A stretch of DNA of 64,000 bases, taken from positions 1,736,001 through 1,800,000 of the forward strand of contig NZ_CP099993.1 of the NCBI RefSeq assembly GCF_024138125.1, in the 5' to 3' direction. Positions within the stretch are counted from its first letter, which is position 1, and every line of letters begins with the position of its first letter. The DNA is from Halorussus salilacus. Lineage in GTDB: Archaea; Halobacteriota; Halobacteria; Halobacteriales; Haladaptataceae. Below are positions 1 to 8,316 of this stretch, piece after piece. The notes under the pieces were generated by a model. That model ran no database searches. It was given only the letters and a program-made list of their open reading frames with translations, and was not told the DNA's origin. The translations under genes were made by a program, and so were the position numbers.

Positions 1-208
1 CACACGCACCGGCGCGGCACGAGAAGGGCCAGTCGTAGCCCTGCGCCTCGGCGGCCTCGAGGATGTACTCGCCCTCGGCCACTTCGAGCGTGCCGTAGTC
101 CTCGTCGCCGAGGTCCGCGTCGGCGGCCTGCTCGAAGAGGTCGTCGTCGTCCATGTCCCAGCCCTGGTCGTCCAGCACTTCGTAGTTGAGGTATTCTACG
201 GTTGGCAT
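1..208 (-). CDS. fer: 2Fe-2S ferredoxin, halobacterial plant type (C-terminal part off the window)
   Basis: Reading from the ATG at 208 the protein begins [20 protein letters not shown] and reaches a [10 protein letters not shown] segment, which holds the first cysteines of the plant-type 2Fe-2S cluster loop. The acidic insert after residue 20 ([14 protein letters not shown]) is characteristic of the halobacterial ferredoxin, which carries electrons for 2-oxoacid:ferredoxin oxidoreductases in the cytoplasm. Only about 69 residues are present; the remaining cluster cysteines lie beyond the window edge. It is a single housekeeping gene, and its 5' end lies about 60 bp from the end of the neighbouring phosphate permease. 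Confidence 0.93.
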   Translation of the reverse strand, partial: MPTVEYLNYEVLDDQGWDMDDDDLFEQAADADLGDEDYGTLEVAEGEYILEAAEAQGYDWPFSCRAGAC

Positions 209-270
209 CACGCGGAGTTTCGACCGCGACATGGTTAGTAGTTATTGTTTCCAGTCGATACGCCGCGACG

Positions 271-1503
271 CTACTGATAAATCGGGAAGAACCGGAACAG
301 CAGGAACGACGCGACCGCCGAGATGGAGGGCGTCAGAATCCAGAGCATGACCACTCGCGCGGTCGCCTCCGGGTCGAACAGGTCGGCGGCCTGGAGGTCC
401 GCGGGGTCCTCCTCGCCGATCTTCCGGACCTCGTCGGCGGGTTCGGCGGCGAGCGCGTTCACGCTCACCTTCGGCTTCCCGGCGTCTGGCGTGTCCTCGT
501 CTCCGTCTGCGGCGTCACCGGTGTCCGCCGTCTCGCTTCCCCGGACCGCGGCGGTCGCGGCGTCCGAGAGCCGGACCGTCCGGGTCGCCCGGCCCCAGCC
601 GAGACCGACGATACACATCGTGGCGCTGACCGCGAGGCTGGCCGGAATCCCGAGGTACGATAGCAGTGTGATGAGCGACGCCGACACCACCTCGACGATG
701 AGCGCCGCCAGCAGGGGGAGGTCGGTGAGGTCGTTGCCGACGGTGTCGAGGGTCCGCCGAGCGATGGTAAAGGCCCCGAGCGCGATGGCCCCGCCAGCGA
801 GGAAGACGCCCTGATTCATCGTGATGGCGTCGCTCCCCACGAGGGGCGCGACCGCGTTGGCGACGTTGCTCGCGCCCGCCGAGAACGCCATGTAACAGCC
901 GATCACCACCACGAGGACGCTACTCACGAGCTCGCGCCGGGAGGTGTCGGCCGCGGGGACCGGATAGGGAATCGACGCCACCCGGCCGTACTCGAACAGG
1001 GGACCCTCCGACCGGTCGATGCGGAACCACACGTCGAGGTACGGGTAGACGTACCGGCCGACGACCGCACACACCCAGAACGCGACGATGGGCGCGACGA
1101 GCCACCACGAGACGATGCGGCCCATCACGCCCCAGTCGATGTTCCCGGCCGCGACGCCCAACCCGGCGATTGCCCCGACGGCGGTCATCGAGGTGGAGGC
1201 GGGCACGCCGAACAGGTTCGAGACGAGCAGGGCGAGTCCCACGAAGAAGAGGACCCCGACGCTCGCGGGCAGGGTGAAAAGCGACGAGGGGACGATCTGC
1301 CCTCCCATCGTGGCGACGACGTTCCGACCGACGGTCCATCCGCCGAGCAACGCGAACGCGGCCATCAGTGCGCCCGCACCCGTTTTCGAGACGACGCGAC
1401 TGCCGACCGCGGGGCCGAAGGCGACGCCGGTAGAGGACCCGCCGATGTTGAACCCGACGAAGACCGCGACGCCGAGACCGACGAGTAGCAGGAGGCTGAT
1501 CAC
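271..1503 (-). CDS. PiT-family inorganic phosphate transporter (paralogue 1)
   Basis: The 410-residue integral membrane protein has about ten hydrophobic segments. It carries the two PiT signature halves: FNIGGSSTGVAFGPAVGS near the N terminus and SAGASNVANAVAPLVGS in the second half. PiT proteins are phosphate:cation symporters of the cytoplasmic membrane. A long acidic, probably cytoplasmic loop (about residues 310-375) precedes a last C-terminal helix. It lies 66 bp downstream of a second PiT gene on the same strand, so the two are a tandem pair. A weak TATA-like sequence lies near 1529. The family is clear; which ion is co-transported is not. Confidence 0.9.
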   Translation of the reverse strand: MISLLLLVGLGVAVFVGFNIGGSSTGVAFGPAVGSRVVSKTGAGALMAAFALLGGWTVGRNVVATMGGQIVPSSLFTLPASVGVLFFVGLALLVSNLFGVPASTSMTAVGAIAGLGVAAGNIDWGVMGRIVSWWLVAPIVAFWVCAVVGRYVYPYLDVWFRIDRSEGPLFEYGRVASIPYPVPAADTSRRELVSSVLVVVIGCYMAFSAGASNVANAVAPLVGSDAITMNQGVFLAGGAIALGAFTIARRTLDTVGNDLTDLPLLAALIVEVVSASLITLLSYLGIPASLAVSATMCIVGLGWGRATRTVRLSDAATAAVRGSETADTGDAADGDEDTPDAGKPKVSVNALAAEPADEVRKIGEEDPADLQAADLFDPEATARVVMLWILTPSISAVASFLLFRFFPIYQ

Positions 1504-1569
1504 GGGTACACGATTACGAGGAGGCGGCTAAGTCGTGTCGGTTCCCGTACTCGCGAGGTCGGCAGTGGC

Positions 1570-2703
1570 CTACACCGGAACGTACCGGAAGACGAGGTAC
1601 GCCACGACGGTCGCGACCGCGGGAACGACGTTCTGGAGGACGACGACCCGCGCGGTCGTGGCTGGCTGGTAGAGTTCGGCCGCGGAGGGCGACCCGTCGG
1701 TGGCGACGGGCGCGTCGGCGCTCTCGGCCGGGACGCCCACACTGGAGGCCGGGACTCGCGGGGTGTCCGGGACGCTCGCGGCGACGGTCGCCCGACCCCA
1801 GCCGAGACCGACCACGCTCATCGTGGCGATGACGACGAAGCTCGCGGGAACGCCCAGCGCCGACAGCACCGTGACGATGGACGCGCTCACGACCGCGACC
1901 ACGAGCGCGGCCACCAGCGGAAGGTCGGTGAGGTCGTTGCCGACGGTGTCGAGGGTCCGCCGGGCGATGGTGAACGCTCCGAGCGCGGTGGCCCCGGCCG
2001 CCAGCAGGATGCCCTGATTCATCGTGAGCGCACCGTTCCCGACGAGGGGCGCGACCGCGTTGGCGACGTTGCTCGCGCCCGCCGAGAACGCCATGTAACA
2101 CCCGATGAGTATCACGAGGAGGGTGCCCACGAACTCCCGGGGCGTGGTGTTCTCGCCGAGTCGGGGTCGCGGAATCCCGCCCGACGAGTCGAGGGTCACC
2201 AGCGCGCCCTCGCTGCGATGGATGGCCATCTTCTCGACCAGCGCGTCGTACCAGTACCGGCCGACGACCGCGCTGACCCAGAAGCCGATGACCGGCGCGA
2301 CGAGCCACCAGCCGACGATTTCGACGACCGCGTCCACCCGAAGCCGCCCGATGGCGAGGCCCAGCCCCACGATTGCCCCGACGGCGGTCATCGAGGTGGA
2401 GGCGGGCACGCCGAAGACGTTCCCGGCGAACAGCGCGAGACCGATGAACAGCAGGACGACGATGCTCACCCGCATGGTGAACGGGTCGCCCTGAATGAGT
2501 CCGCCCCCGAGGGTGTCGACCACGCGCCGACCGAGGGTCCACCCGCCCAGCAGGAACGAGACGCTCATGAGTCCGGCCGCGCCGACCTTCGAGACCGCTC
2601 CGCTCCCCACTGCCGGGCCGAAGGCGACGCCGGTGTTCGACCCGCCGATGTTGAATCCGACGAAGACCGCGACGAGGAGACCGACGACTAACAGGAGACT
2701 CAC
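1570..2703 (-). CDS. PiT-family inorganic phosphate transporter (paralogue 2)
   Basis: The 377-residue membrane protein aligns along its whole length with the downstream PiT gene. It has NIGGSNTGVAFGPAVGSGAV near the N terminus and SAGASNVANAVAPLVGN in the second half. Its acidic loop before the last helix is shorter and unlike that of paralogue 1. It is the promoter-proximal member of the tandem pair, and a strong TATA box is present near 2731. A third paralogue occurs at 31078. The three copies presumably differ in affinity or regulation, which is inference. Confidence 0.9.
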   Translation of the reverse strand: MSLLLVVGLLVAVFVGFNIGGSNTGVAFGPAVGSGAVSKVGAAGLMSVSFLLGGWTLGRRVVDTLGGGLIQGDPFTMRVSIVVLLFIGLALFAGNVFGVPASTSMTAVGAIVGLGLAIGRLRVDAVVEIVGWWLVAPVIGFWVSAVVGRYWYDALVEKMAIHRSEGALVTLDSSGGIPRPRLGENTTPREFVGTLLVILIGCYMAFSAGASNVANAVAPLVGNGALTMNQGILLAAGATALGAFTIARRTLDTVGNDLTDLPLVAALVVAVVSASIVTVLSALGVPASFVVIATMSVVGLGWGRATVAASVPDTPRVPASSVGVPAESADAPVATDGSPSAAELYQPATTARVVVLQNVVPAVATVVAYLVFRYVPV

Positions 2704-2723
2704 GGTTCGTACATGGCGCGTGA

Positions 2724-2738
2724 GGATTTAAATTGTGG
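2724..2738 (-). promoter_or_regulatory. TATA box of PiT paralogue 2
   Basis: On the minus strand the sequence reads AATTTAAATCC, centred about 28 nt upstream of the ATG at 2703. This is the spacing expected for a leaderless haloarchaeal transcript. Confidence 0.6.
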
Positions 2739-2788
2739 CGATTCGCCGAGGTCACGTCGCGCGATTCCCCTCGCGGAACCGCGTTCGT

Positions 2789-2823
2789 CGCGGGGCCGAC
2801 GGCCCGAGGCCGTCGGCCCCGCG
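2789..2823. repeat. GC-rich inverted repeat (16-nt arms, 3-nt loop)
   Basis: The left arm 2789-2804 and right arm 2808-2823 are exact reverse complements around CGA. It lies in the divergent gap between the PiT pair and serA, upstream of the serA TATA-like sequence. It belongs to a group of long perfect palindromes of unrelated sequence in this window. Confidence 0.75.
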
Positions 2824-2899
2824 ATGGCCCCGAAACCGAGTGCTGGCAAATGGCGCAGGCGAAGAAAGGGTTATCCGGACCGCGAGAGTCTGGGTACTC

Positions 2900-4486
2900 A
2901 TGAAGGTCCTCGTAACGGACCCCATCGCCGACGCGGGATTGGACCGGCTTCGAGACGCGGGTCACGAGGTCGAAACCGCCTACGACGTGGAGGGCGACGC
3001 GCTCCTCTCGGCGGTCTCCGACGCGAACGCGCTGGTGGTCCGGTCCGGAACCGAAGTCACCGAGGCGGTCTTCGAGGCCGCCCCGGAGCTCGTCATCGTG
3101 GGTCGCGCCGGTATCGGCGTCGACAACATCGACATCGAATCGGCGACCGAACACGGCGTCATCGTCGCCAACGCGCCCGAGGGCAACGTCCGCGCCGCCG
3201 CCGAACACACCGTCGCGATGGCGTTCGCCAGCGCGCGCTCGATTCCGCAGGCTCACGCCCGACTCCGCGACGGCGAGTGGGCCAAGGGCGAATACCTCGG
3301 GACCGAGGTCAACGGCAAGACGCTCGTCGTCGTCGGTCTCGGTCGCGTGGGCCAAGAGGTCGCCAAGAAGCTCGACTCGCTCGGGATGGACCTCGTCGCC
3401 TACGACCCCTACATCAGCGAGGACCGCGCCGCCCAGTTGGGCGCGGAACTGGTCGAACTCGACGAGTGTCTCGACCGCGCCGACTTCCTGACGGTCCACA
3501 CGCCGCTGACCCCCGAGACCGAGGGCCTCATCTCCGAGGAGGAGCTCGCCCAGATGGAGGGCGGCTACCTCGTCAACTGCGCCCGCGGCGGCGTCGTGGA
3601 CGAGGCCGCCCTCGCTGAAGCAGTCGAGGACGGCGTGCTTGCCGGGGCGGCGGTGGACGTGTTCGCCGACGAACCCGTCTCGCCCGACAACCCCCTGCTC
3701 GACGTCGAGGACGTGGTGGTCACGCCCCACCTCGGCGCGAGCACCGAGGCGGCACAGGAGAACGTCGCCACCAGCACCGCCGACCAGATCGTGGCGGCGT
3801 TCGCCGAGGAGCCGGTGGTCAACGCCCTGAACGCGCCCTCCATCGACGAGAGCGCGTTCCCCCGCGTCGAACCCTACATCGGTCTCGCCGAGACCGCCGG
3901 GAAGATCGCCACGCAACTGCTCGACCAGCGCATCGAGTCCATCGAGGTCCACTACGAGGGCGACATCGCCGAGGAGGACGTGGACCTCGTGACCGCGAGC
4001 GCCCAGAAGGGGGTGTTCCAGCCGCTCGAATGGCAGGTCAACGCGGTCAACGCCCCCCAGATCGCCGACGAGCGCGGCGTCGAAGTGACCGAATCGAAGA
4101 CCCGACAGACCGAGGACTTCCAGAGCCTCGTCCGGGTGACGGTCGCTGGCGACGACGAGTCGGTCAGCGTCGAGGGCACGCTGTTCACGGGCGGCGAGCC
4201 CAGAATCGTCCGGGTGGACGATTACCGCGTCGACGCCATCCCCCGCGGTCACATGCTCGTGGCCCGCAACGAGGACGCGCCCGGCGTCATCGGCTTCATC
4301 GGCACCGTGCTCGGGGACCACGACATTAACATCGCGGGGATGTTCAACGCCCGCGAGGCTCACGGCGGCGAGGCGCTGACCGTCTACACGCTCGACGAGC
4401 AGGTGCCCGACGAGGCCAAGGAGGCGCTGGAGGCCGACGGGCGAATCATCGAAGTGCGGTACATCGAACTGAACGGGACGGAGTAG
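2900..4486 (+). CDS. serA: D-3-phosphoglycerate dehydrogenase
   Basis: It oxidises 3-phosphoglycerate with NAD, the first step of serine synthesis. The 528-residue protein has the D-2-hydroxyacid dehydrogenase core: a Rossmann motif VVGLGRVGQEV, the catalytic Arg in NCARGGVVDE, Glu in VFADEP and His in TPHLGAST. An intervening domain follows, then a C-terminal ACT domain (DAPGVIGFIGTVLGDHDINI) that usually senses serine. The ATG at 2900 is chosen over longer in-frame starts because the fold begins directly (MKVLVTDPIADAGLDRL) and a TATA-like GGGTTATCC lies 27 nt upstream. The length matches long-form archaeal SerA. Confidence 0.95.
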   Translation: MKVLVTDPIADAGLDRLRDAGHEVETAYDVEGDALLSAVSDANALVVRSGTEVTEAVFEAAPELVIVGRAGIGVDNIDIESATEHGVIVANAPEGNVRAAAEHTVAMAFASARSIPQAHARLRDGEWAKGEYLGTEVNGKTLVVVGLGRVGQEVAKKLDSLGMDLVAYDPYISEDRAAQLGAELVELDECLDRADFLTVHTPLTPETEGLISEEELAQMEGGYLVNCARGGVVDEAALAEAVEDGVLAGAAVDVFADEPVSPDNPLLDVEDVVVTPHLGASTEAAQENVATSTADQIVAAFAEEPVVNALNAPSIDESAFPRVEPYIGLAETAGKIATQLLDQRIESIEVHYEGDIAEEDVDLVTASAQKGVFQPLEWQVNAVNAPQIADERGVEVTESKTRQTEDFQSLVRVTVAGDDESVSVEGTLFTGGEPRIVRVDDYRVDAIPRGHMLVARNEDAPGVIGFIGTVLGDHDINIAGMFNAREAHGGEALTVYTLDEQVPDEAKEALEADGRIIEVRYIELNGTE

Positions 4487-4496
4487 ACGGACGGTT

Positions 4497-5159
4497 TCAC
4501 GCCCTGTTTCTCGCGCACCACGATTCGAAACTCTGCTCGAACTCGGTGAACAGGTTCCGGTGGAAATCGCCGATGTACGGAAGCGGATACCGCTGGTCCT
4601 CGTCGGGGGCGTGTGCCAAGTAGTCGCCCGCCTCGTCGAGACTTCCTTCCGGAGTCGCTTCGAAGTCCCGCTTTTCGAAATACAGGTGATAGTAACGGAA
4701 CCCGTCTCGTGTCGATTCGGACTCTACCGACAGACACCAGTAGTCCCCGTGTTGGAAGTCGTTTCGAAGCCCCCAGAGGAACGCGAGTCTGCGGGCGTAC
4801 TCCGGCACTCCGACCTCGCTTCGGTCGGGTAAGAACGAACGTTTGGTGACCTCGCGGTCGAGCCGTTTCGTCAAGATATCTCGTATCTGCTCGTTGTACG
4901 AGTAGAGCGACGAGACGTAATTGTGGACGAGACGATACACTTCGTTTGCGACGTCGGATTCATCCGCGTCCGCATCGACCTTTACGAGGCCAGTCGTCGT
5001 AATATCATCGCAAGCCCGTGCGAGAGCGTCGAAATTACCGTGCACGATGTACGCGGACGACCGTGCCCGCTTGATGTCGCGGTCCGTCACTGGGTACGTC
5101 GGCCCACTCCGGTCCCGAAGTAACTGATCGACTGTGTTCGTCGAACCGTCGGTCCCCAT
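4497..5159 (-). CDS. HEPN-like protein with an RX4H motif, possible RNase effector
   Basis: The 220-residue protein is largely helical by sequence. It contains LRNDFQHG, in which R132 and H137 form the R-X4-6-H catalytic motif of HEPN ribonucleases, at the start of a helix as expected. The residues before it (YARRLAFLWG) and the aromatic-rich strand-like part after it resemble stand-alone HEPN proteins, but I do not recognise a named family. It starts 12 nt after the stop of a 45-codon gene, so the two form a small operon. It could act as a toxin or abortive-infection RNase; that is inference from the motif and gene pairing. Confidence 0.5.
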   Translation of the reverse strand: MGTDGSTNTVDQLLRDRSGPTYPVTDRDIKRARSSAYIVHGNFDALARACDDITTTGLVKVDADADESDVANEVYRLVHNYVSSLYSYNEQIRDILTKRLDREVTKRSFLPDRSEVGVPEYARRLAFLWGLRNDFQHGDYWCLSVESESTRDGFRYYHLYFEKRDFEATPEGSLDEAGDYLAHAPDEDQRYPLPYIGDFHRNLFTEFEQSFESWCARNRA

Positions 5160-5171
5160 GAAATGCGACAG

Positions 5172-5309
5172 CTACCCGTTGGTTCTTCCGACTCTCTCGG
5201 CGGCCGCTTCCCGGTCCTTCCGGAGTTGCTCTTCCGTCTGCCCCGTCGTCTCGGCGAGGTCTTCGACCGTCGGTACGTGGTCCAATGCCATCTCCGTTCG
5301 GTTCAACAT
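5172..5309 (-). CDS. Tiny conserved-looking protein preceding the HEPN gene, possible antitoxin
   Basis: A 45-codon frame runs from ATG 5309 to TAG 5172. It encodes a soluble, helix-prone protein with VPTVEDLAETTGQTEEQLRK in the middle, somewhat like a small DNA-binding or dimerisation module. The second ATG at 5291 would give 39 residues. It fits better with the TATA-like CTATAACTGC centred near 5327, because a leaderless start at 5309 would be too close. The gap to the HEPN gene is 12 nt. The size, the order (small gene first) and the partner suggest an antitoxin, but no family is recognised. Confidence 0.45.
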   Translation of the reverse strand: MLNRTEMALDHVPTVEDLAETTGQTEEQLRKDREAAAERVGRTNG

Positions 5310-5418
5310 TGCAACAGACTGCAGTTATAGCTTTCGTCCCGGTCGACGCTTCGAATCGGAGAGTCGCCGCCCGCCACAACCGCCGCTTATTAGTGCGACC
5401 GCTCTCCAACCCTCGCAC

Positions 5419-6285
5419 ATGAGACACCTCGGCCTGAAGGCACGAATGGCGGTCGTCGGGTCGATACTGTTCGCGTTCTACGCCGTCGCGGCGGTCGTCG
5501 CGATGGGCGCGTTCGGATTCCCGCTCCCGCTCGTCGCACTCGGGAGCGTCGCGTTCGTCGGCGTCCAGTACAAGGTCGGCAAGTGGGCCGCGCTCCGGAG
5601 CGTCGGCGCGCAGGACATGCCCGAGGACCGATACCCGGAGGTCCATCGGCGCGTCGAATCGCTCTCGGAGTCGATGGGCATCGACAAGCCCCGGCTGATG
5701 GTCGCCAGCATGGGCGTGCCCAACGCCTTCGCGGTCGGTCGCAAGGGCGCGGGCACCGTGGTCGTCTCGGAGGAACTCCTCCGACTGCTCGACCCCGACG
5801 AGGTCGAGGGCGTCCTCGCCCACGAACTCGCCCATATCCGCAACCGCGACGTGGTGATGATGGTGCTCGGACAGGGGGTCGCCTCCATCGTCGCCATCGT
5901 CGCCCAGTGGGCGGTCCTGCTGACCGGCGACAACGACCTCGCCGACTTCTTCCTCGCTCTCGTCGTCGGCCAGATAACCCAGATGCTCGTGATGGTGTTC
6001 GTGTTCGCCATCTCGCGGTACCGCGAGTACGTCGCCGACCGCGACGCCGCCGAGCAGGTCGGCGGCGAACCCCTCGCCCACGCCCTCGAAAAGATAAGCC
6101 GGGGGAGTGAACGCGCGGCGCGAAGCGCCGCGACCAACGAGCGGCGGAGCCGCGAGCGCGCCCGCGACTCCGAGATCGACTCGGAGGTCAGCGCGCTGTG
6201 CATCTTCGGCGAGGGCGGCGGCCTCGCGCGACTGTTCGCCAGCCACCCGCCGGTCGAGAAGCGCATCGAGCGCCTCCGTAACTGA
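5419..6285 (+). CDS. htpX: HtpX-like membrane-bound M48 zinc metalloprotease
   Basis: The 288-residue protein has two N-terminal membrane helices (about residues 12-31 and 35-50) and the zinc motif HELAH at residues 135-139. A further glutamate ligand lies in REYVADRDAAE, and there is a second hydrophobic pair between them. HtpX proteases degrade misfolded membrane proteins on the cytoplasmic side. The ATG at 5419 is preceded by CTTATTAG 29 nt upstream. About residues 232-247 (ERAARSAATNERRSRERA) are encoded by a palindromic DNA element also found inside argH and ribB; this stretch is not part of the usual M48 core. Confidence 0.88.
   Translation: MRHLGLKARMAVVGSILFAFYAVAAVVAMGAFGFPLPLVALGSVAFVGVQYKVGKWAALRSVGAQDMPEDRYPEVHRRVESLSESMGIDKPRLMVASMGVPNAFAVGRKGAGTVVVSEELLRLLDPDEVEGVLAHELAHIRNRDVVMMVLGQGVASIVAIVAQWAVLLTGDNDLADFFLALVVGQITQMLVMVFVFAISRYREYVADRDAAEQVGGEPLAHALEKISRGSERAARSAATNERRSRERARDSEIDSEVSALCIFGEGGGLARLFASHPPVEKRIERLRN
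6113..6157 (+). repeat. Dispersed palindromic element, copy in htpX
   Basis: This 45-bp segment is the reverse complement of the elements at 18114-18160 (argH) and 35927-35975 (ribB), with scattered mismatches. It has the GCGCGGCG...CGCCGCG hairpin on one side and GAGCGGC...GCCGCGAGC on the other. It is one nucleotide shorter than the argH copy in the middle, so its second half is read in another frame (ERRSRER). Confidence 0.6.
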
Positions 6286-6515
6286 TGGACCTCCGAACCC
6301 TGCTGGCGGCCGTCCTCGGCGTGGGCCTCGGCCTGTTCTTCGTGGCGTATCCCGGCGTCGTGATTCGAGTCCACTCCGCGGGTCGGACGCCGACCGGCCG
6401 CGACGGCGAGTACGGCGACGAGGCGACGCCAGCGCGCTGGCGTCGCCTCGTCCGTCTCGTCGGGGTCGGACTCGCACTCGCGGGTCTCTACTTCGCGTCG
6501 ACCCTGCTCGGATAG
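6285..6515 (+). CDS. Small two-helix membrane protein
   Basis: The 76-residue protein overlaps the htpX stop by one base (TGATG), so it is translationally coupled. It has hydrophobic segments at about residues 5-27 and 56-75, joined by a hydrophilic charged loop. The loop (DEATPARWRRL) is encoded by a perfect 32-bp palindrome at 6419-6450. No function is recognised; the coupling to htpX suggests a role in membrane quality control or simply co-expression. Confidence 0.7.
   Translation: MDLRTLLAAVLGVGLGLFFVAYPGVVIRVHSAGRTPTGRDGEYGDEATPARWRRLVRLVGVGLALAGLYFASTLLG
6419..6450. repeat. Perfect 32-bp palindrome inside a coding sequence
   Basis: Arms 6419-6434 and 6435-6450 are exact reverse complements without a loop. 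The palindrome codes for the loop between the two helices of the small membrane protein. Confidence 0.8.
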
Positions 6516-6542
6516 CGACTCGGATAGCGATTCGCCTCGCGG

Positions 6543-6588
6543 GTAGGCCGGTCGCCGGACGCCCGCGGGCGTCCGGCGACCGGCCTAC
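6543..6588. terminator. Perfect 46-bp palindrome between convergent genes, possible bidirectional terminator
   Basis: The 23-bp arms are exact reverse complements with no loop, and the right end covers the thrC stop codon. It sits in the 69-bp gap between convergent genes, a place suited to a bidirectional stop signal. No T run follows on either strand, so termination is inference. Confidence 0.5.
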
Positions 6589-7865
6589 TCGCCGAGGTGT
6601 TCCAGCACGCCGTCGGTGTCGGCCGGGACCGGCTCGGGCTCCGCTCCCGCGGCGGCCGCGGCGTCGGGGTCCTTCAGCAGGTGGCCGGTCGTCAGGCAGA
6701 CGACCTGCTCGTCGGCCGATATCTCGCCTGACTCGCGGAGCTTCCGGAGTCCCGCGACCGAGGCGGCGCTCGCGGGCTCGACGCCGACGCCGTCGCGCGC
6801 CAGCGCGCGCTGGGCGTCGGTTATCTCCTCGTCCGACACCGCGACCGCGGTGCCGTCGGTCTCCCGGATACCGGGCAGGGCCTTCGGCGCGTTGACGGGG
6901 TTGCCGATGCGGATGGCGGTCGCGCGGGTCTCGACCGACTCCCAGCGTCGGACCTCGTCCCACCCGTTCTCGACGGCCTCGACCATCGGGGCCGCGCCCT
7001 CGGCCTGCACGCCGGTCAGGGCTGGCACCTCTTCGGGTGCGAGTTCCCCGGCGGCGACCAGTTCGCGGAACGCCTTGAACAGCGCCGCGGTGTTGCCCGC
7101 GTTGCCGACCGGCAGGACGATGCGGTCGGGGAGGTCGCCGGTCTGGTCGCGGAACTGCTCGACGATTTCGAGGCCGATGGTCTTCTGGCCCTCCAGTCGG
7201 AAGGGGTTGAGGGAGTTGAGGAGGTAGGCCTCCCCGCGGTCGGCGAGGTCCGAGACGATGTCGAGGCAGGCGTCGAAGTTGCCGTCGACTTCGAGGATGC
7301 GCGCGCCGTGGAGGCTGGCCTGCGCGACCTTGCCCGCCGCGACCTTCCCGGCGGGCAGGAGGACGAGGACCTCGGTGTCGGCCCGCGCGCCGTAGCACGC
7401 CAGCGCGGCGCTGGTGTTGCCCGTCGAGGCGCACGCGAGTCGGTCGACGCCGAGTCGCTCGGCGACCTTCACCCCGACCGTCATCCCGCGGTCCTTGAAG
7501 CTCCCCGTGGGGTTCATCCCCTCGTGTTTGACCCGGAGGTCGGCGACGCCCGTCTCGTCCTCGATGGTCGGCACCTCGTAGAGGGGAGTGTCGCCCTCGT
7601 CGATGCTCACGCCCGAGTCGAACGGGAGCGCGTCGGCGTATCGCCAGACCCCTCGGCGTCCCTGCTCACCCCGCGCCTCGAAGTCCTCGAAGGTCGGGAG
7701 GTCTCCGTACCGGACTTCGAGGAGGCCGCCGCACGACTCGCAGGTGTAGCGGACCGCCTCGAACGGCGGATACCGGTCTCCGCACTCGATGCAGGTCAGC
7801 CAGACGCCGTCGTCTGCTCGGTCGGGCGGCGACTCGGCTCCGGCGTCGGCCAGCGTTAGCGTCAT
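6585..7865 (-). CDS. thrC: Threonine synthase
   Basis: This PLP enzyme converts O-phosphohomoserine to threonine. The 426-residue protein opens with a zinc-ribbon-like domain (CIECGDRYPPFEAVRYTCES, about residues 25-45). The PLP lysine is in NPTGSFKDRGM, and the phosphate-binding glycine loop is in LPVGNAGNTAALF. The start at 7865 (MTLTLADAG) is preferred to a 26-residue-longer frame because the extension is atypical. The gene is single, and its 3' end runs into the palindrome at 6543-6588. Confidence 0.93.
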   Translation of the reverse strand: MTLTLADAGAESPPDRADDGVWLTCIECGDRYPPFEAVRYTCESCGGLLEVRYGDLPTFEDFEARGEQGRRGVWRYADALPFDSGVSIDEGDTPLYEVPTIEDETGVADLRVKHEGMNPTGSFKDRGMTVGVKVAERLGVDRLACASTGNTSAALACYGARADTEVLVLLPAGKVAAGKVAQASLHGARILEVDGNFDACLDIVSDLADRGEAYLLNSLNPFRLEGQKTIGLEIVEQFRDQTGDLPDRIVLPVGNAGNTAALFKAFRELVAAGELAPEEVPALTGVQAEGAAPMVEAVENGWDEVRRWESVETRATAIRIGNPVNAPKALPGIRETDGTAVAVSDEEITDAQRALARDGVGVEPASAASVAGLRKLRESGEISADEQVVCLTTGHLLKDPDAAAAAGAEPEPVPADTDGVLEHLGE

Positions 7866-8044
7866 TGGGGGAACCCAGGGGATAGAGTGGCAAAAAGGGG
7901 CGGGTCGCCGACGGATTTGCCACTGCTCGGTCGTCGCTCTCACCGACCGGTCGACGACACCGATGCAACTGGTCCCGGGACTTCTCGGCCGTTTCGTTCG
8001 AAAGAATAGCGAGTCGGCGGTCGTCTCTCACTTGTTCGGCGACG

Positions 8045-8191
8045 TTAGAAGCACATGTCGTCGCAAACACACTGCGTGCTGACGTCACCGATGCTCATGC
8101 ACTCGCCAGCGAGCGCACCGGTGCTACCGGCGACGAGCAGGAATGCTGACAGTACGACTAGGAGCAGACCGATCCTGACACTTCGTTTCAT
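8045..8191 (-). CDS. 48-residue secreted cysteine-rich peptide
   Basis: From ATG 8191 the frame encodes a Sec-type signal: MKRSVR, then a long hydrophobic stretch (residues 8-28) ending in GALAG. About 19 mature residues follow with four cysteines (C31, C41, C43, C47), ending in CVCDDMCF. A TATA box (CTTAAATAGT on the minus strand, 8216-8225) lies about 29 nt upstream, which supports real transcription. No family is recognised. It could be a small bacteriocin-like or metal-binding peptide. The gene is too short for usual annotation cut-offs. Confidence 0.6.
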   Translation of the reverse strand: MKRSVRIGLLLVVLSAFLLVAGSTGALAGECMSIGDVSTQCVCDDMCF

Positions 8192-8215
8192 GTCCAGTAG
8201 TAACAAATAACGCAT

Positions 8216-8225
8216 ACTATTTAAG
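8216..8225 (-). promoter_or_regulatory. TATA box of the cysteine-rich peptide gene
   Basis: CTTAAATAGT on the minus strand, centred 29 nt upstream of ATG 8191. Confidence 0.6.
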
Positions 8226-8316
8226 ATTAATTATTGGCGAGTGGAGAGTATATTGTCTCGGGCGCAGCTACGGCTCTCCCGGCGATTCGGTCGGGCGGGG
8301 AACCCCGACCCGGGAT

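Noticed and set aside
2900-4486. Longer upstream start for serA at 2735
   Set aside because: The extra 55 residues are Arg/Pro-rich, cover the palindrome and the promoter, and are absent from the family.
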